From positions 3,136-54,414 of IMG/VR virus record IMGVR_UViG_3300030098_004365: a stretch of DNA of 51,279 nt; one strand, 5' to 3'. The notes under the pieces are model-generated. The model ran no database searches. It was not told the origin of the DNA and saw only the letters and a program-made list of their open reading frames with translations. This DNA is from a virus. The translations under genes and the position numbers were made by a program. Shown here piece after piece: positions 40,598 to 50,571 of this stretch; the first letter of the stretch is position 1, and every line of letters begins with the position of its first letter.

Positions 40598-41688
40598 TGG
40601 ACGAAAACGAAAAAAGTTGGTTTGAAAGACTTTATGGACCCACTTGGCGTGATTTAAAAGATCCTGAAACTTACAAAAGTCTTCTTGATCTATCAAGTTA
40701 TGGTGATGTAGTTGATGCACCTGGTGCTGGCGAAGGTCTAGAAGAATTATATGATTTTATAGGTGGTCCAAGTGAAGAAGATTTATCGGATCTAGCTTCA
40801 TCTTATGAAGGTATGGATTATAAATATCCAAAGATGGCGTGGGATGCTGGAGCCTTTGGGGTTAATACAGCTAAAGATATTTTGCAATTTATACCTGATA
40901 TGACAATTGATGCTTTCCAAACAGGTTGGGCGCAAACACCAACATGGATGGGTGGTGAAGGACAAAATCTTTTAAGTACTGATGCAAGCTTACGAAAAAA
41001 TGCATGGTTACATGATAAGCTTGGTAGGTTTTCTTGGTACGATGCTGAATCTAATCCTTATACAAATCCGGAACTAATGGAAGGATATTATAATAGTGCC
41101 ATTGATAATGCATCAAAACATTTTTTTACTCATGAAGATAAAGGTGGATTCATGAATGAGAAAAAGGCTGGAAAGATTTGGGATGTTGTTGAAGAAAAAT
41201 TACCTTGGGCTAAATGGGTACGTGAAAATCCAAATACTGATCCTGAAGAATTTAGAAAATTAGAAGAGCAGTTATTTATGGCTGAATTTGATAAACAGTA
41301 CGGTGATCAATGGAATGAATTTGTTGAGACTGATGTAGATCGCTCTTTAATGGAGCATCACGGAATTGGTGCAGATAAAGGTGCAATTAGTAATTTTGAA
41401 TTTGGTATTGGAGAAGGTGACCTTGGTGGTTATGCGTCATTAGGACAACCATTACTTCCTTATTTTACTCCTGAAAAAGATGTTTTATATGATGCACATA
41501 AAGTTACAGAATTGGCAGGTGGACCTGGTATTATTAAAGGTGGCCTTAAACTTGGAAGAAAATTATTTCCAAAGAAATCCGTTCGTGGGGAAGGAATTAT
41601 GGACAATGTTAGAAGGCTAGAGGGCCCAGGAGGTAAAAGCAAATACGATTGGGCAGAGGAATGGCTTAGAGATCGTGGTGCTTTATAG
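40597..41688 (+). CDS. Virion-region hypothetical, 363 aa
   Basis: Coupled to terL by TAATG. Acidic N-terminus (MDENEKSWFERLYGPTWRDL), a middle rich in Trp/Tyr/Asp (DMTIDAFQTGWAQTPTWMGG), then a Gly-rich stretch (VTELAGGPGIIKGGLKLGRK) near the C-terminus. Composition resembles the internal proteins in the first 15 kb. Its stop overlaps the GTG of the giant protein by one base. Function unknown. Confidence 0.5.
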   Translation: MDENEKSWFERLYGPTWRDLKDPETYKSLLDLSSYGDVVDAPGAGEGLEELYDFIGGPSEEDLSDLASSYEGMDYKYPKMAWDAGAFGVNTAKDILQFIPDMTIDAFQTGWAQTPTWMGGEGQNLLSTDASLRKNAWLHDKLGRFSWYDAESNPYTNPELMEGYYNSAIDNASKHFFTHEDKGGFMNEKKAGKIWDVVEEKLPWAKWVRENPNTDPEEFRKLEEQLFMAEFDKQYGDQWNEFVETDVDRSLMEHHGIGADKGAISNFEFGIGEGDLGGYASLGQPLLPYFTPEKDVLYDAHKVTELAGGPGIIKGGLKLGRKLFPKKSVRGEGIMDNVRRLEGPGGKSKYDWAEEWLRDRGAL

Positions 41689-44600
41689 TGGTTAAAAAAT
41701 TTTTAGCTAAAAAAATAATGGAGCGAGCTTCCAAAATGACTCCATTGGAAAGACAACAATATTACCGTTCATTTGGAAAGACTAAAAAAGAAGGAATTCA
41801 CACTGCTGTTATAGGAAGACAAGCTAAGAATCCTGGTTTATATTATGATCCTAATTTACCTTTTATAGAAACTTATCAATATTTTAGAAAACCTTCTGCT
41901 ACTGCTAGAGCTCAAGCTAAAAAGGCAGGACATACTTTAAAAGACGAATATTCAGAAACAAGAAGTAGATTTATTCAACCTAAAGAGGAAGATTCTTTCG
42001 TTATGGCACAAACCACAGGAACTGCCGATGAAGGGTGGAGACATAAATATGTGAAGGTTAGACAAAGTGAAGCAATTTGGAATGATAAAGCAAAAAAATG
42101 GGTTTTGCCAGTATCAAAAGATAGTATAAGAAATCCTACTAGAGCAAAAAGAATACAAGAAGTTGTTAACGATATTTCCGATAATCCAGAAAAACATGGG
42201 TTAAAATTAGATCCAACAAAAAAAATTAGAATAGCATATGGTGATTATGTAAATGCTGTTAATAAAGTATTAAAAAATGAAGGGTATAAAGATATACCAG
42301 CATCTTCAATAAAAAATGCTATTGTAGCTAAACAAGGAACTTCCATTGTACAACTTAGAGGAACAGATACTGAAAAGAGATTACATAATTTTCTAAGAAC
42401 TATAGATCCTGAAACTAAAAGACCTTATTATGAAAACATAACTGCCACAGAGTTAAGGAAAAAATTACCGTGGCTTAAATCGGATAATTCTGCAATAAAT
42501 GAGAGTAGAAGAGCAGTTGGTTTACAACGAACTAATATTGGTAAATCAGAAAGTGATAAAGTAGAAACAAGAGTAATTGAGGCTACAAGAAAAGTTAGAC
42601 AAAAAGTTAAGAAAGAACATTCTTATTTATCTGATGACGAAGTAGACGCTATGATGGAACAAGCTAGAATTATGCTTGGCAATTTAAAGCCGGGGTATAA
42701 AAAAGTATATCCTGATAAGACTATAAACGCTGTTTATAATTTTATAGAGGATACAGAAATACTAAACAGAGGAATGGATCCTTATTATAATTCCTATATA
42801 GCAGAAAAAGCTTTAAATAGATTAAGAACTGCTTTAACAGGCGAGACTCACACTATGGGCCATGCAAGAAAAGAAGCTGCTGATACATGGTGGTTTCCAG
42901 GTTATGAAACACCGACGATAAGCCCTCAAAAATGGGATATTAATTTTAAACAGCGAGGATTAGATGCTCAGTTTCAAGCAGCTATTAAAAGAGGTGATAT
43001 GGATACAGCTATGAAAGCATATAAAAAAATGTTAAAGATGGGAATGAGGTCTTCCATGGTTGATGAATTTGGAGAGCAGATATTTTATGGTGCCCCAAGA
43101 CAAGCTGGAAAAATGGCCGGCGGCGGACTGATCAAGAAAGGATTACAAAAACTTCTTGGGGATTCTGCATTTAGTGCATCACGTAGAAAATTTATGAAAC
43201 AAGCTAGTGCTGCAGCTGCGGCAACAGCAGTACCAAAGTCCATTCTCAAAGGAGCGTCGACAATGGCCCAGGCATCTAAGTTACCACTGCCGGATGCAGT
43301 TCCGTGGGTTAAGACTATGACTAACATGCTTAAAGGCGCTGTCGATAGTAAAAAGGCAATTACAAAATTACCTAATGGCACAGAAATATTTTATTTAAAA
43401 AAACCATTAAATAAATATGATTCACACAAACTTTCAATTAAGACTGCGGACGGAAATGAAGATTTAGTTAATTTTAAAGAAGGAAAAAATGACTTTGAAA
43501 TAGAATTTGATATTGCGGATGATTTTGCAACTAATCAATATCTAGAAGTAAATAAAAAGACAGGATATACAGAAATGATTGATAGCAATCTAAGAATGGC
43601 ACCTGGCGGTGAAGATGTTATCAAAGACGATCCAATTGTATGGGCTATGGAAAAGACGGATGTGCGTGATCGTATGATTCTAGATAAAACAACAAAGCCA
43701 GATGACTACATGTATGATTACATGTCAGTGCCGGATGATACAGACTATGCTCATCTTTTTGAAAGATACGTTGATTCTTTTTCTCCAGCTGGTAATATAT
43801 TTAAAACAAAAGAACTAGCACGAGCTGAAAAAGCAAGAGAACTTAAAATGAAAAAAGAGGCTAAGATAAGAGCAGAAAACAGAGAAATGGACTGGGAAGA
43901 ACAATTCCGCGGAGGAAGAGGTATGCATGGATATTACAGAGGTGGCACGAGTATGCGTGATTATAAACCTCAAATAGATGAAAGTAGACGCATGATTAAA
44001 TTAAGAAATATGTCTGATGTTGAAGCATTAGCAAGAATGATGTTTGCTGAAAGTTCACCTGGTGTTGGTAATGAAAGAGATGCACGAGCAATTGGACATG
44101 TAATTCAAAACAGGGCTAAATATACAGGACCTGACAGCACTTACGGTTTGAAGGGATATGAAAATTATTCCCCAATAAAAAGAGTGATTGCCGGACAAAA
44201 TCAATTTACTCCTTTTAGAAGCTCAGATAATCTTCAATTTTGGGATTTTGATATGACGGAAGATCATCCTTATTATAAATATGCCGCACAAATTTTAAAA
44301 GGCGAAGCAGATGATTTTACAGGTGGAGCTACAATGTTTGACTTGGATCCTAATAAATATGCACAAGGATATAATAAATATTGGAATTTTAATCCTGCGC
44401 AATTTGAACATGAAGGTCCACATTCTTTTTGGTCTATATCACCTAGAATGAACAGAGGTGGCATGGCAAAACCATACACAGTTGATGATGCAGTAAAAGA
44501 AATAAAAGCTAACCCACAAAGATTCATGGCTGGAGGATTAGTTAAAAAACTTTTTGCACCAAAGGTTGTAGGTAAATTAACAGATTTTAAACCTAAATTA

Positions 44601-46409
44601 ACCGGACCAGATTTAGCAAGAGTAAGAACAGATTTGTACACACCACCAAAAGGACCATACACAATAACAAATGAAGATGGTGTAAGAGTATTAGATAAAA
44701 CTTATGAAAATTTAGATGAAGCACAAGCTGCTTTAAAAGAACTTGCAGGTTTAAGAATGTCGGATGCTTCAACATTTAAGATATTTGGTAAACGACCACC
44801 AAGAACAGCAGAAGGTGTAAATGAAGCCGCACCAGAAGTGGATCTTGGTATGATAGGTAAAGAATTACCACCAGAGAAACCAGGTGCAATGTTCTGGAAT
44901 TCAAGAGAAAAGATTATTGGAGCGCCGTCAGAGGCTATGACAGGAATTCAATGGCTACAATATTTAAAAATGCCAAAGCATGGTATTCTTAATCCTAAAT
45001 TCAATCCAATAAAAGATATGGAATTAAATGATACAGGGCTAGCACCACATCTTTCAAAAATGGGTAAACAAACAGTTACAAAAGAACAATTAGTAAAAGA
45101 CTTTGATAATAAATTAGCACCAGAAATAGATGTTGTAGCACTTGGTGGTGATAAGATGCAGGCAGATCAAATTTACAATAAAATAATGAAATATGACATG
45201 CAAGCATACCGCGAAGGGCCAGTTAAAAATGTATTAAATCAAATACGTAATACATCATTCCCATTAAAAGAAGCAATTCAAAATAATAATCAAGCAGCAG
45301 TCAGTAAAATAATCGATGCAATTGAAGGTTCAGTTTTTAATAATACAGGTGTTGCAAATTCAATTAGAGAAGGTTTTCCACAAAAGTTTCCATTTGAATT
45401 AAAAAAGATCTTACAAGATATTGCGCAAGTTACAAAAACAAGATTAGCTGGATTTGATGAATATGCAAAAAGAACACAATATAAAGGTCAGCAGACATTA
45501 AGTGGTGGCGAGAATTACCGTGAATTTGTATTTAAATATAAACATCCAAGAGGATCACTTCGTGAAACTGAGCCATATATGACATATGGTCAAGTTGCAG
45601 AGAAACAAGGTGCTCCTGAGCATTTTACATCTTTAGCTGATAAAGATACAATGGGTGGATTTATGCACATGCGTGTATCTGATCGTACAGATGAATTTGG
45701 TAGAAGAATATTACATATAGAAGAAATACAATCTGATATGCACCAAGCGATGAATAGAAAACAAAGAGAGATTAAAAAGATAATAGAATTAGGAAATAAA
45801 CCAAGTCAAAGCCAATTAGCAGAATCTAAATATGCACCTCGTGGTGATTTAATTACAGAACCAATAGATAAAGCAAACGAGGAACAATTAGGTTTAATTT
45901 TATCTAAAATAGATGAAATACAGTCTGGACCGATGAACAAGCAAAAACAAATAAGATTAAATAGACTTAATAAAGAGCGAATTAAAATAAGAAAAATAAT
46001 TGAAGATAAAAAAGCTAAAATGGCAGAAGGTGATCATAGTGGTGTTCCTCAAGGACCTTTTAGTAAAACTGAAGATTATAACGAGTTTGTTATGAAATAT
46101 GCAGTTAAAGTTGCACAGGAAGGTGGATATGACGGTGTATCTATTTCAAGTGCTGCAATAAAAAATAAAGGTATATCAGTTGGTAACAGAGACTATAAAG
46201 GAAACCTTATTGCTTACGGCCCAATGGCGGAAGGTGCTATGAAAAAGGCCGCTAAAAAAAGTGGTGCAAAATTTATAAAAACTGCTATAATGGATGCTGA
46301 TGGAAGAGGATGGGAAGTTCCGATGATTTGGCTGGATGATGCAGCTAAATTTAATGTTCAAAAAGGAATGCCTATCTACAAGAGAGGGGGAATGGTCATA
46401 AATGGCTAA
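41688..46409 (+). CDS. Giant polyvalent protein with SleB-like hydrolase domain
   Basis: 1573 residues from GTG. About 778-925: DVEALARMMFAE788SSPGVG, AIGHVIQNRAKY, FTGGATMFDLDP and HEGPHSFWSI, the SleB/Hydrolase_2 cell-wall hydrolase fold with E788 as likely catalytic acid. About 1270-1573: GGFMHMRVSDRTDEFGRR, ILHIEEIQSD (E1345-D1350) and AQEGGYDGVSI, a domain found in large polyvalent proteins of phages and conjugative elements. Residues 498-504 (S-RRKFMK then QASAAAAATAVP) look like a Tat signal inside the chain. Gly-Gly tags at 477-481, 752, 924, 949 and the C-terminus separate the parts. Probably virion-delivered. Confidence 0.75.
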   Translation: MVKKFLAKKIMERASKMTPLERQQYYRSFGKTKKEGIHTAVIGRQAKNPGLYYDPNLPFIETYQYFRKPSATARAQAKKAGHTLKDEYSETRSRFIQPKEEDSFVMAQTTGTADEGWRHKYVKVRQSEAIWNDKAKKWVLPVSKDSIRNPTRAKRIQEVVNDISDNPEKHGLKLDPTKKIRIAYGDYVNAVNKVLKNEGYKDIPASSIKNAIVAKQGTSIVQLRGTDTEKRLHNFLRTIDPETKRPYYENITATELRKKLPWLKSDNSAINESRRAVGLQRTNIGKSESDKVETRVIEATRKVRQKVKKEHSYLSDDEVDAMMEQARIMLGNLKPGYKKVYPDKTINAVYNFIEDTEILNRGMDPYYNSYIAEKALNRLRTALTGETHTMGHARKEAADTWWFPGYETPTISPQKWDINFKQRGLDAQFQAAIKRGDMDTAMKAYKKMLKMGMRSSMVDEFGEQIFYGAPRQAGKMAGGGLIKKGLQKLLGDSAFSASRRKFMKQASAAAAATAVPKSILKGASTMAQASKLPLPDAVPWVKTMTNMLKGAVDSKKAITKLPNGTEIFYLKKPLNKYDSHKLSIKTADGNEDLVNFKEGKNDFEIEFDIADDFATNQYLEVNKKTGYTEMIDSNLRMAPGGEDVIKDDPIVWAMEKTDVRDRMILDKTTKPDDYMYDYMSVPDDTDYAHLFERYVDSFSPAGNIFKTKELARAEKARELKMKKEAKIRAENREMDWEEQFRGGRGMHGYYRGGTSMRDYKPQIDESRRMIKLRNMSDVEALARMMFAESSPGVGNERDARAIGHVIQNRAKYTGPDSTYGLKGYENYSPIKRVIAGQNQFTPFRSSDNLQFWDFDMTEDHPYYKYAAQILKGEADDFTGGATMFDLDPNKYAQGYNKYWNFNPAQFEHEGPHSFWSISPRMNRGGMAKPYTVDDAVKEIKANPQRFMAGGLVKKLFAPKVVGKLTDFKPKLTGPDLARVRTDLYTPPKGPYTITNEDGVRVLDKTYENLDEAQAALKELAGLRMSDASTFKIFGKRPPRTAEGVNEAAPEVDLGMIGKELPPEKPGAMFWNSREKIIGAPSEAMTGIQWLQYLKMPKHGILNPKFNPIKDMELNDTGLAPHLSKMGKQTVTKEQLVKDFDNKLAPEIDVVALGGDKMQADQIYNKIMKYDMQAYREGPVKNVLNQIRNTSFPLKEAIQNNNQAAVSKIIDAIEGSVFNNTGVANSIREGFPQKFPFELKKILQDIAQVTKTRLAGFDEYAKRTQYKGQQTLSGGENYREFVFKYKHPRGSLRETEPYMTYGQVAEKQGAPEHFTSLADKDTMGGFMHMRVSDRTDEFGRRILHIEEIQSDMHQAMNRKQREIKKIIELGNKPSQSQLAESKYAPRGDLITEPIDKANEEQLGLILSKIDEIQSGPMNKQKQIRLNRLNKERIKIRKIIEDKKAKMAEGDHSGVPQGPFSKTEDYNEFVMKYAVKVAQEGGYDGVSISSAAIKNKGISVGNRDYKGNLIAYGPMAEGAMKKAAKKSGAKFIKTAIMDADGRGWEVPMIWLDDAAKFNVQKGMPIYKRGGMVING

Positions 46410-48978
46410 TAATAAGAATAATATAGATAAAGCGTTAGAAGCACTTACAGGTGCTCTAGAAATAGAACCTACTGGTGAAGAGGTGCAATTAGAACCTGAT
46501 AAAGGTGTTAATTTTGAACCAGATGTAGAATTAATGGAAGATGGTGGTGCAGAAATTAATATGGACCCAAATGCTCCTATTGATACATCTAATATACCAC
46601 ATGATGCAAATTTAGCAGAATATATTGATGAAAATGAATTAAGTAGATTTTCAAGTGATCTACTAGCAGAATTCGAATCGGATCGTGATTCAAGGAAAGA
46701 TTGGGAAGATACCTATATCAAAGGCCTTGATATGTTAGGCTTCAAATATGAAGACCGCACACAGCCGTTCGAAGGTGCATCTGGGGTCGTACATCCCTTA
46801 CTCGCTGAATCTGTTACACAGTTTCAGGCTCAAGCGTATAAGGAACTTCTCCCCCCAAGCGGCCCCGTAAGATGCCAAGTCATAGGTTTACCTACTCCTG
46901 AAGTAGAAGATCAAGCAAAAAGAGTTAAAGATTTTATGAATTACCAGATTACGGATATAATGACAGAATATGATCCGGATATGGACCAATTATTATTTTA
47001 TTTACCACTTGCTGGCTCAGCATTTAAAAAAGTTTATTATGATGGATTATTAAAACGTGCTATAGCTAAATTTGTTACTGGGGAAGATCTAGTAATAAAT
47101 TACATGGCTACAGATCTTTCAAGTGCAGATCGTGTAACACATATTATAAAATGCAGTGGTAATGATGTAAGAAAACAACAATTAAGCAACTTTTATCGCG
47201 ACATTGAACTTCCAACTGGAAGCGTTGATTCTAATGATGTTTTAGATAAGATTGATGAATTAGAAGGATCAGAAAAAAGTTATGCATCAGGTGATGATGA
47301 ACATGTAATATTAGAAATGCATATTAATGCAGATGTTCCAGGTTTTGAAGATACATCTGGTGTTAAGTTACCATATGTAGTGTCTATTGATCAATATTCG
47401 CAGGAAATCCTTTCCATAAGAAGAAACTGGAAACAAGGAGATCCAAATTTTACGAAGAATGATTATTTTGTACACTACAAATTCCTCCCAGGACTAGGGT
47501 TTTACGGCTTTGGTCTAATACATATGCTAGGTGGGTTGTCAAGAACTGCAACAAGTGTTTTGCGGCAGTTAATTGATGCAGGTACTCTTGCCAATCTGCC
47601 AGCAGGTTTTAAGGCACGTGGTATGCGTATACGCGATCATGATGAACCTTTACAGCCAGGAGAATTTAGAGATGTTGATGTTACAGGACAATCAATAAAA
47701 GAATCTTTATTACCACTTCCATATAAAGAACCATCACAAGTGTTATTTGCTTTATTAGGTTTTGCAGTTGATGCAGGTAAATCATTTGCAGCAATAGCAG
47801 ATATGAAAATGGGTGAAGGTAATGAACAAAACCCTGTTGGTACTACATTAGCACTAATTGAACGTGGAACAAAAGTGATGAGTGCAATTCATAAAAGATT
47901 GCATTATGCACAAAAAATAGAATTTAAATTACTTGCAAAAGTATTTTCAATTTATCTTCCACCACAATATCCTTATATGGTTGCTGGTGGAAATCAAATG
48001 GTTAAACAGGCAGACTTTGATGATCGTATTGATGTGTTGCCAGTATCGGATCCAAATATATTTTCAATGGCTCAACGTGTTACATTAGCACAACAGCAAT
48101 TACAATTAGCTAACGCTGCACCACAATTACATAATTTACGTGAAGCATATAGAAGAATGTATGATGCAATGGGTGTTGATAATGTTGATGCAATATTAAA
48201 ACCTGATCCTGAAATGCCAGAACCAATTTCTCCTGCAATGGAAAATGCTGGTGCTATGCGTGGTCAAGGACCTAAGGCATTTCCAATGCAAGATCATATG
48301 GCACATATAGAAGCACATGCTGAATTTATGTTTACAAGAATGGTACAAATTAATCCTCAGTTATATGCTATGTTACAAGCACACGTGTCAGAACATATTT
48401 CATTGATTGCTGCACAGCAAGTTACTGAAAAATTCAAACCACAATTTGAACAACTTCAACAACAAATGCAACAGGCACAACAAAATCCTCAAGCAATGCA
48501 ACAATTACAACAGCAACAGGATCAATTAGTTAACCAGCAAGCTTCCGAGCAAGCTAAGGTTGAAGCACAAATGACTAAACAACTAGCACAAGATGAAGAA
48601 GCTAGAATAAGTCGTGAGCAACAAGATCCACTTGTTAAATTAAAACAACAAGAAATTGATCTAAAAGCTATGCAAACGCAGATGCAGATGCAAAAAGATA
48701 TGGTTATGGATTCTGCCAAACTTGATCTTGAAAGAGATAAGCTAGAGGCAGATACAAGTATTGACTTGATGAAAGTTGCGGCTGATGCTAATAAAGAAAC
48801 TAACAAAGAAGATTCTGCTGAAGCAATGGCAATTTTAAAAGAAAATATGGCGGCTACGAGAGAAGCCATGAAAAATGAAATGGCTGATAGGAAAAACCAA
48901 TCAGCTGAAAGGATAGCGAGGGAAAATGCAAGATCCAGAGCAAATGGACAAAGTAAAAAAACAACTGGAAAAGCTTAG
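46402..48978 (+). CDS. Portal protein, P22-like
   Basis: 858 residues. After an acidic head the portal core begins: DRDSRKDWEDTYIKGLDMLG, then GASGVVHPLLAESVTQFQAQ and YKELLPPSGPVRCQV, patterns of P22-type portal proteins. YGFGLIHMLGGLSRTATSVL is the stem/clip helix region. The last 190 residues are Gln-rich coiled coil (QQMQQAQQNPQAMQQLQQQQ), forming the barrel-like extension seen in this class. Forms the dodecameric DNA channel and docks the terminase. Overlaps the giant protein by 8 bases. Confidence 0.9.
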   Translation: MANNKNNIDKALEALTGALEIEPTGEEVQLEPDKGVNFEPDVELMEDGGAEINMDPNAPIDTSNIPHDANLAEYIDENELSRFSSDLLAEFESDRDSRKDWEDTYIKGLDMLGFKYEDRTQPFEGASGVVHPLLAESVTQFQAQAYKELLPPSGPVRCQVIGLPTPEVEDQAKRVKDFMNYQITDIMTEYDPDMDQLLFYLPLAGSAFKKVYYDGLLKRAIAKFVTGEDLVINYMATDLSSADRVTHIIKCSGNDVRKQQLSNFYRDIELPTGSVDSNDVLDKIDELEGSEKSYASGDDEHVILEMHINADVPGFEDTSGVKLPYVVSIDQYSQEILSIRRNWKQGDPNFTKNDYFVHYKFLPGLGFYGFGLIHMLGGLSRTATSVLRQLIDAGTLANLPAGFKARGMRIRDHDEPLQPGEFRDVDVTGQSIKESLLPLPYKEPSQVLFALLGFAVDAGKSFAAIADMKMGEGNEQNPVGTTLALIERGTKVMSAIHKRLHYAQKIEFKLLAKVFSIYLPPQYPYMVAGGNQMVKQADFDDRIDVLPVSDPNIFSMAQRVTLAQQQLQLANAAPQLHNLREAYRRMYDAMGVDNVDAILKPDPEMPEPISPAMENAGAMRGQGPKAFPMQDHMAHIEAHAEFMFTRMVQINPQLYAMLQAHVSEHISLIAAQQVTEKFKPQFEQLQQQMQQAQQNPQAMQQLQQQQDQLVNQQASEQAKVEAQMTKQLAQDEEARISREQQDPLVKLKQQEIDLKAMQTQMQMQKDMVMDSAKLDLERDKLEADTSIDLMKVAADANKETNKEDSAEAMAILKENMAATREAMKNEMADRKNQSAERIARENARSRANGQSKKTTGKA

Positions 48979-49204
48979 CACTGTAATGCAGCAAGTTGAA
49001 GAAGTTGCAAGAGCAAATATAGGTTCGGAAGAAGATGTTTTACAAGTGTGCGGAGCTATGTTAGCAGTTACACGTAATATGTATGCTGACGCATTAGGAC
49101 CTCTTGACGCATCTAGAGTTTTTCATGCCGCTGCTGATAGTTTTGGTATTCAGGAAGAGATACTAGAAATATTTAAAAACGAACCTAAACCAACAATACA
49201 TTAG
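48926..49204 (+). CDS. Small virion-region protein, 92 aa
   Basis: ATG 48926 has GAGGG at the right distance and lies 53 bases inside the portal gene. Helical: MDKVKKQLEKLSTVMQQVEE, DVLQVCGAMLAVTRNMYADA and FHAAADSFGIQEEILEIF. It follows the portal in the style of small portal-associated proteins in marine phages; function unknown. Confidence 0.6.
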   Translation: MQDPEQMDKVKKQLEKLSTVMQQVEEVARANIGSEEDVLQVCGAMLAVTRNMYADALGPLDASRVFHAAADSFGIQEEILEIFKNEPKPTIH

Positions 49205-49212
49205 GAGGTAAT

Positions 49213-49368
49213 ATGCCAAAAGTAGGTCAAAAAAAATTTCCATATACTTCAATGGGAGTACAGCAAGCTCAAAAACATGCTCGTTCTACAGGACAAAAAG
49301 TCCAAATGAAGAAAGGGGGAAAAGTTAAAAAAGGTTACCGTAGGGGTGGCCTTAAAAAAGGTAAATAG
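49213..49368 (+). CDS. Small basic protein, 51 aa
   Basis: AGGAGGT precedes ATG 49213. Begins MPKVGQKKFPYTSMGVQQAQ and ends with a Lys/Gly/Arg tail including YRRGGLKKG, a form of the Gly-Gly tag. Similar short basic proteins follow portal genes in several marine phages. Probably a virion or DNA-associated peptide. Confidence 0.65.
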   Translation: MPKVGQKKFPYTSMGVQQAQKHARSTGQKVQMKKGGKVKKGYRRGGLKKGK

Positions 49369-49377
49369 GAGGTAAAT

Positions 49378-49497
49378 ATGAAGTTATTGAAAGATTTAGT
49401 TGCCCACTTGAAAGAGTGGAGCGATTGGAAGCTGAAAGATTGGATTAAGGCTGGAATCGTTGCTATAATCGTAATAGTAATAATTGGAGCAATCTAA
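49378..49497 (+). CDS. Small membrane protein, 39 aa
   Basis: AGGAGGT precedes ATG 49378. An amphipathic, Trp-rich helix (MKLLKDLVAHLKEWSDWKLK) leads into one membrane span (AGIVAIIVIVIIGAI). I recognise this as a recurrent small marine phage protein. Size and topology allow a pinholin-like role, but no lysis function is shown. Confidence 0.65.
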   Translation: MKLLKDLVAHLKEWSDWKLKDWIKAGIVAIIVIVIIGAI

Positions 49498-49500
49498 TAA

Positions 49501-50571
49501 ATGAACGGTAGAGAAGATTATATTCGTAGGAAAAACCAAGTACAGCGTCCCTCTATAAACTTTACGCAGAGGGACGATGTACGTGATTTGATGAAATCCC
49601 CTATGGGGCAGAATTACGGTAAAATGATGGATTTGCAAAGTCAAGCAATTCGATCTGGTGGATTTGATAAAGGTGATCCTAGAGTTGCTGAATTAAAAGC
49701 TGCAAGAAGACAATATAATAGGAAGGATAAATATAACATTGGAAATTTAATGGGCTATGAGCCATTAGATGTACAAGACATATATAGACAAAATAGTGGA
49801 GTTTTAAGAGATTACGCAAGACCAACATATAAAGAAATGTATCCTATTTCTGATATTGTACAGCAAGTTGCAGGATCAGGAGGGCTAACTGGAATGCTTC
49901 TTCAAAATGCATTAGGTGGTAGTAAAAAATTAGGAAAGAATTTTTTTGATGATTTAAGAGGGTTGGGGTCAGATATAGCTAGTGCAGTTGGTATTACAGG
50001 TGCAGTAGATGATACACCAGAAGAACAAGATGACTATGTAGCAAAAACATTTGGAGTTTATCCATCGGATGTACATCCTACTTATTGGACTGAGAATTGG
50101 GATGAAAGAGGGGATGAAAGAAAAATTCCACCTGACTATCCAATAGATCAAGGTGCGTTTACAAGCTTGTTTCCATTTGATGATTCAAGAAGAGAAGATT
50201 TCATAAGAAGACAAAATGAAGTTATTCCTGATGAACCATTACCTATAGATTCACCTGACCCACAAGGAGATTTTCCAATAACTTATCCACAAGATAGAGA
50301 AATTGGATGGTCATTTAGACAACCAGGTGGAAATAGATATTGGAATGAATTATTTGGAGTACCATTTGATGATACAGGCCGTGAAACAGGAATAGCATCT
50401 ATGTATGGCCAAGGACCAAGCTGGGCTGAAACAGATAGAAGATATGAAGATGAATATAGAGATTATGTAGAAAAAATGGGTGATATGGTTGGTGGCCCAA
50501 TGACCTATGAAGAATTTGCAAGAGCATATGAAAGAATACACCAAGGTAAGCCACACGCTGGACTGAGATAA
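49501..50571 (+). CDS. Virion-region hypothetical with internal repeat, 356 aa
   Basis: Starts 3 bases after a double stop. REDYIRRKNQV near residue 4 recurs as REDFIRRQNEV near residue 231, an internal duplication. A Gly/Leu-rich hydrophobic segment (VAGSGGLTGMLLQNALGGSK) lies near residue 125. The remainder is Asp/Arg/Pro-rich. Ends TAATG into the last gene. Function unknown; style matches the internal virion proteins. Confidence 0.5.
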   Translation: MNGREDYIRRKNQVQRPSINFTQRDDVRDLMKSPMGQNYGKMMDLQSQAIRSGGFDKGDPRVAELKAARRQYNRKDKYNIGNLMGYEPLDVQDIYRQNSGVLRDYARPTYKEMYPISDIVQQVAGSGGLTGMLLQNALGGSKKLGKNFFDDLRGLGSDIASAVGITGAVDDTPEEQDDYVAKTFGVYPSDVHPTYWTENWDERGDERKIPPDYPIDQGAFTSLFPFDDSRREDFIRRQNEVIPDEPLPIDSPDPQGDFPITYPQDREIGWSFRQPGGNRYWNELFGVPFDDTGRETGIASMYGQGPSWAETDRRYEDEYRDYVEKMGDMVGGPMTYEEFARAYERIHQGKPHAGLR

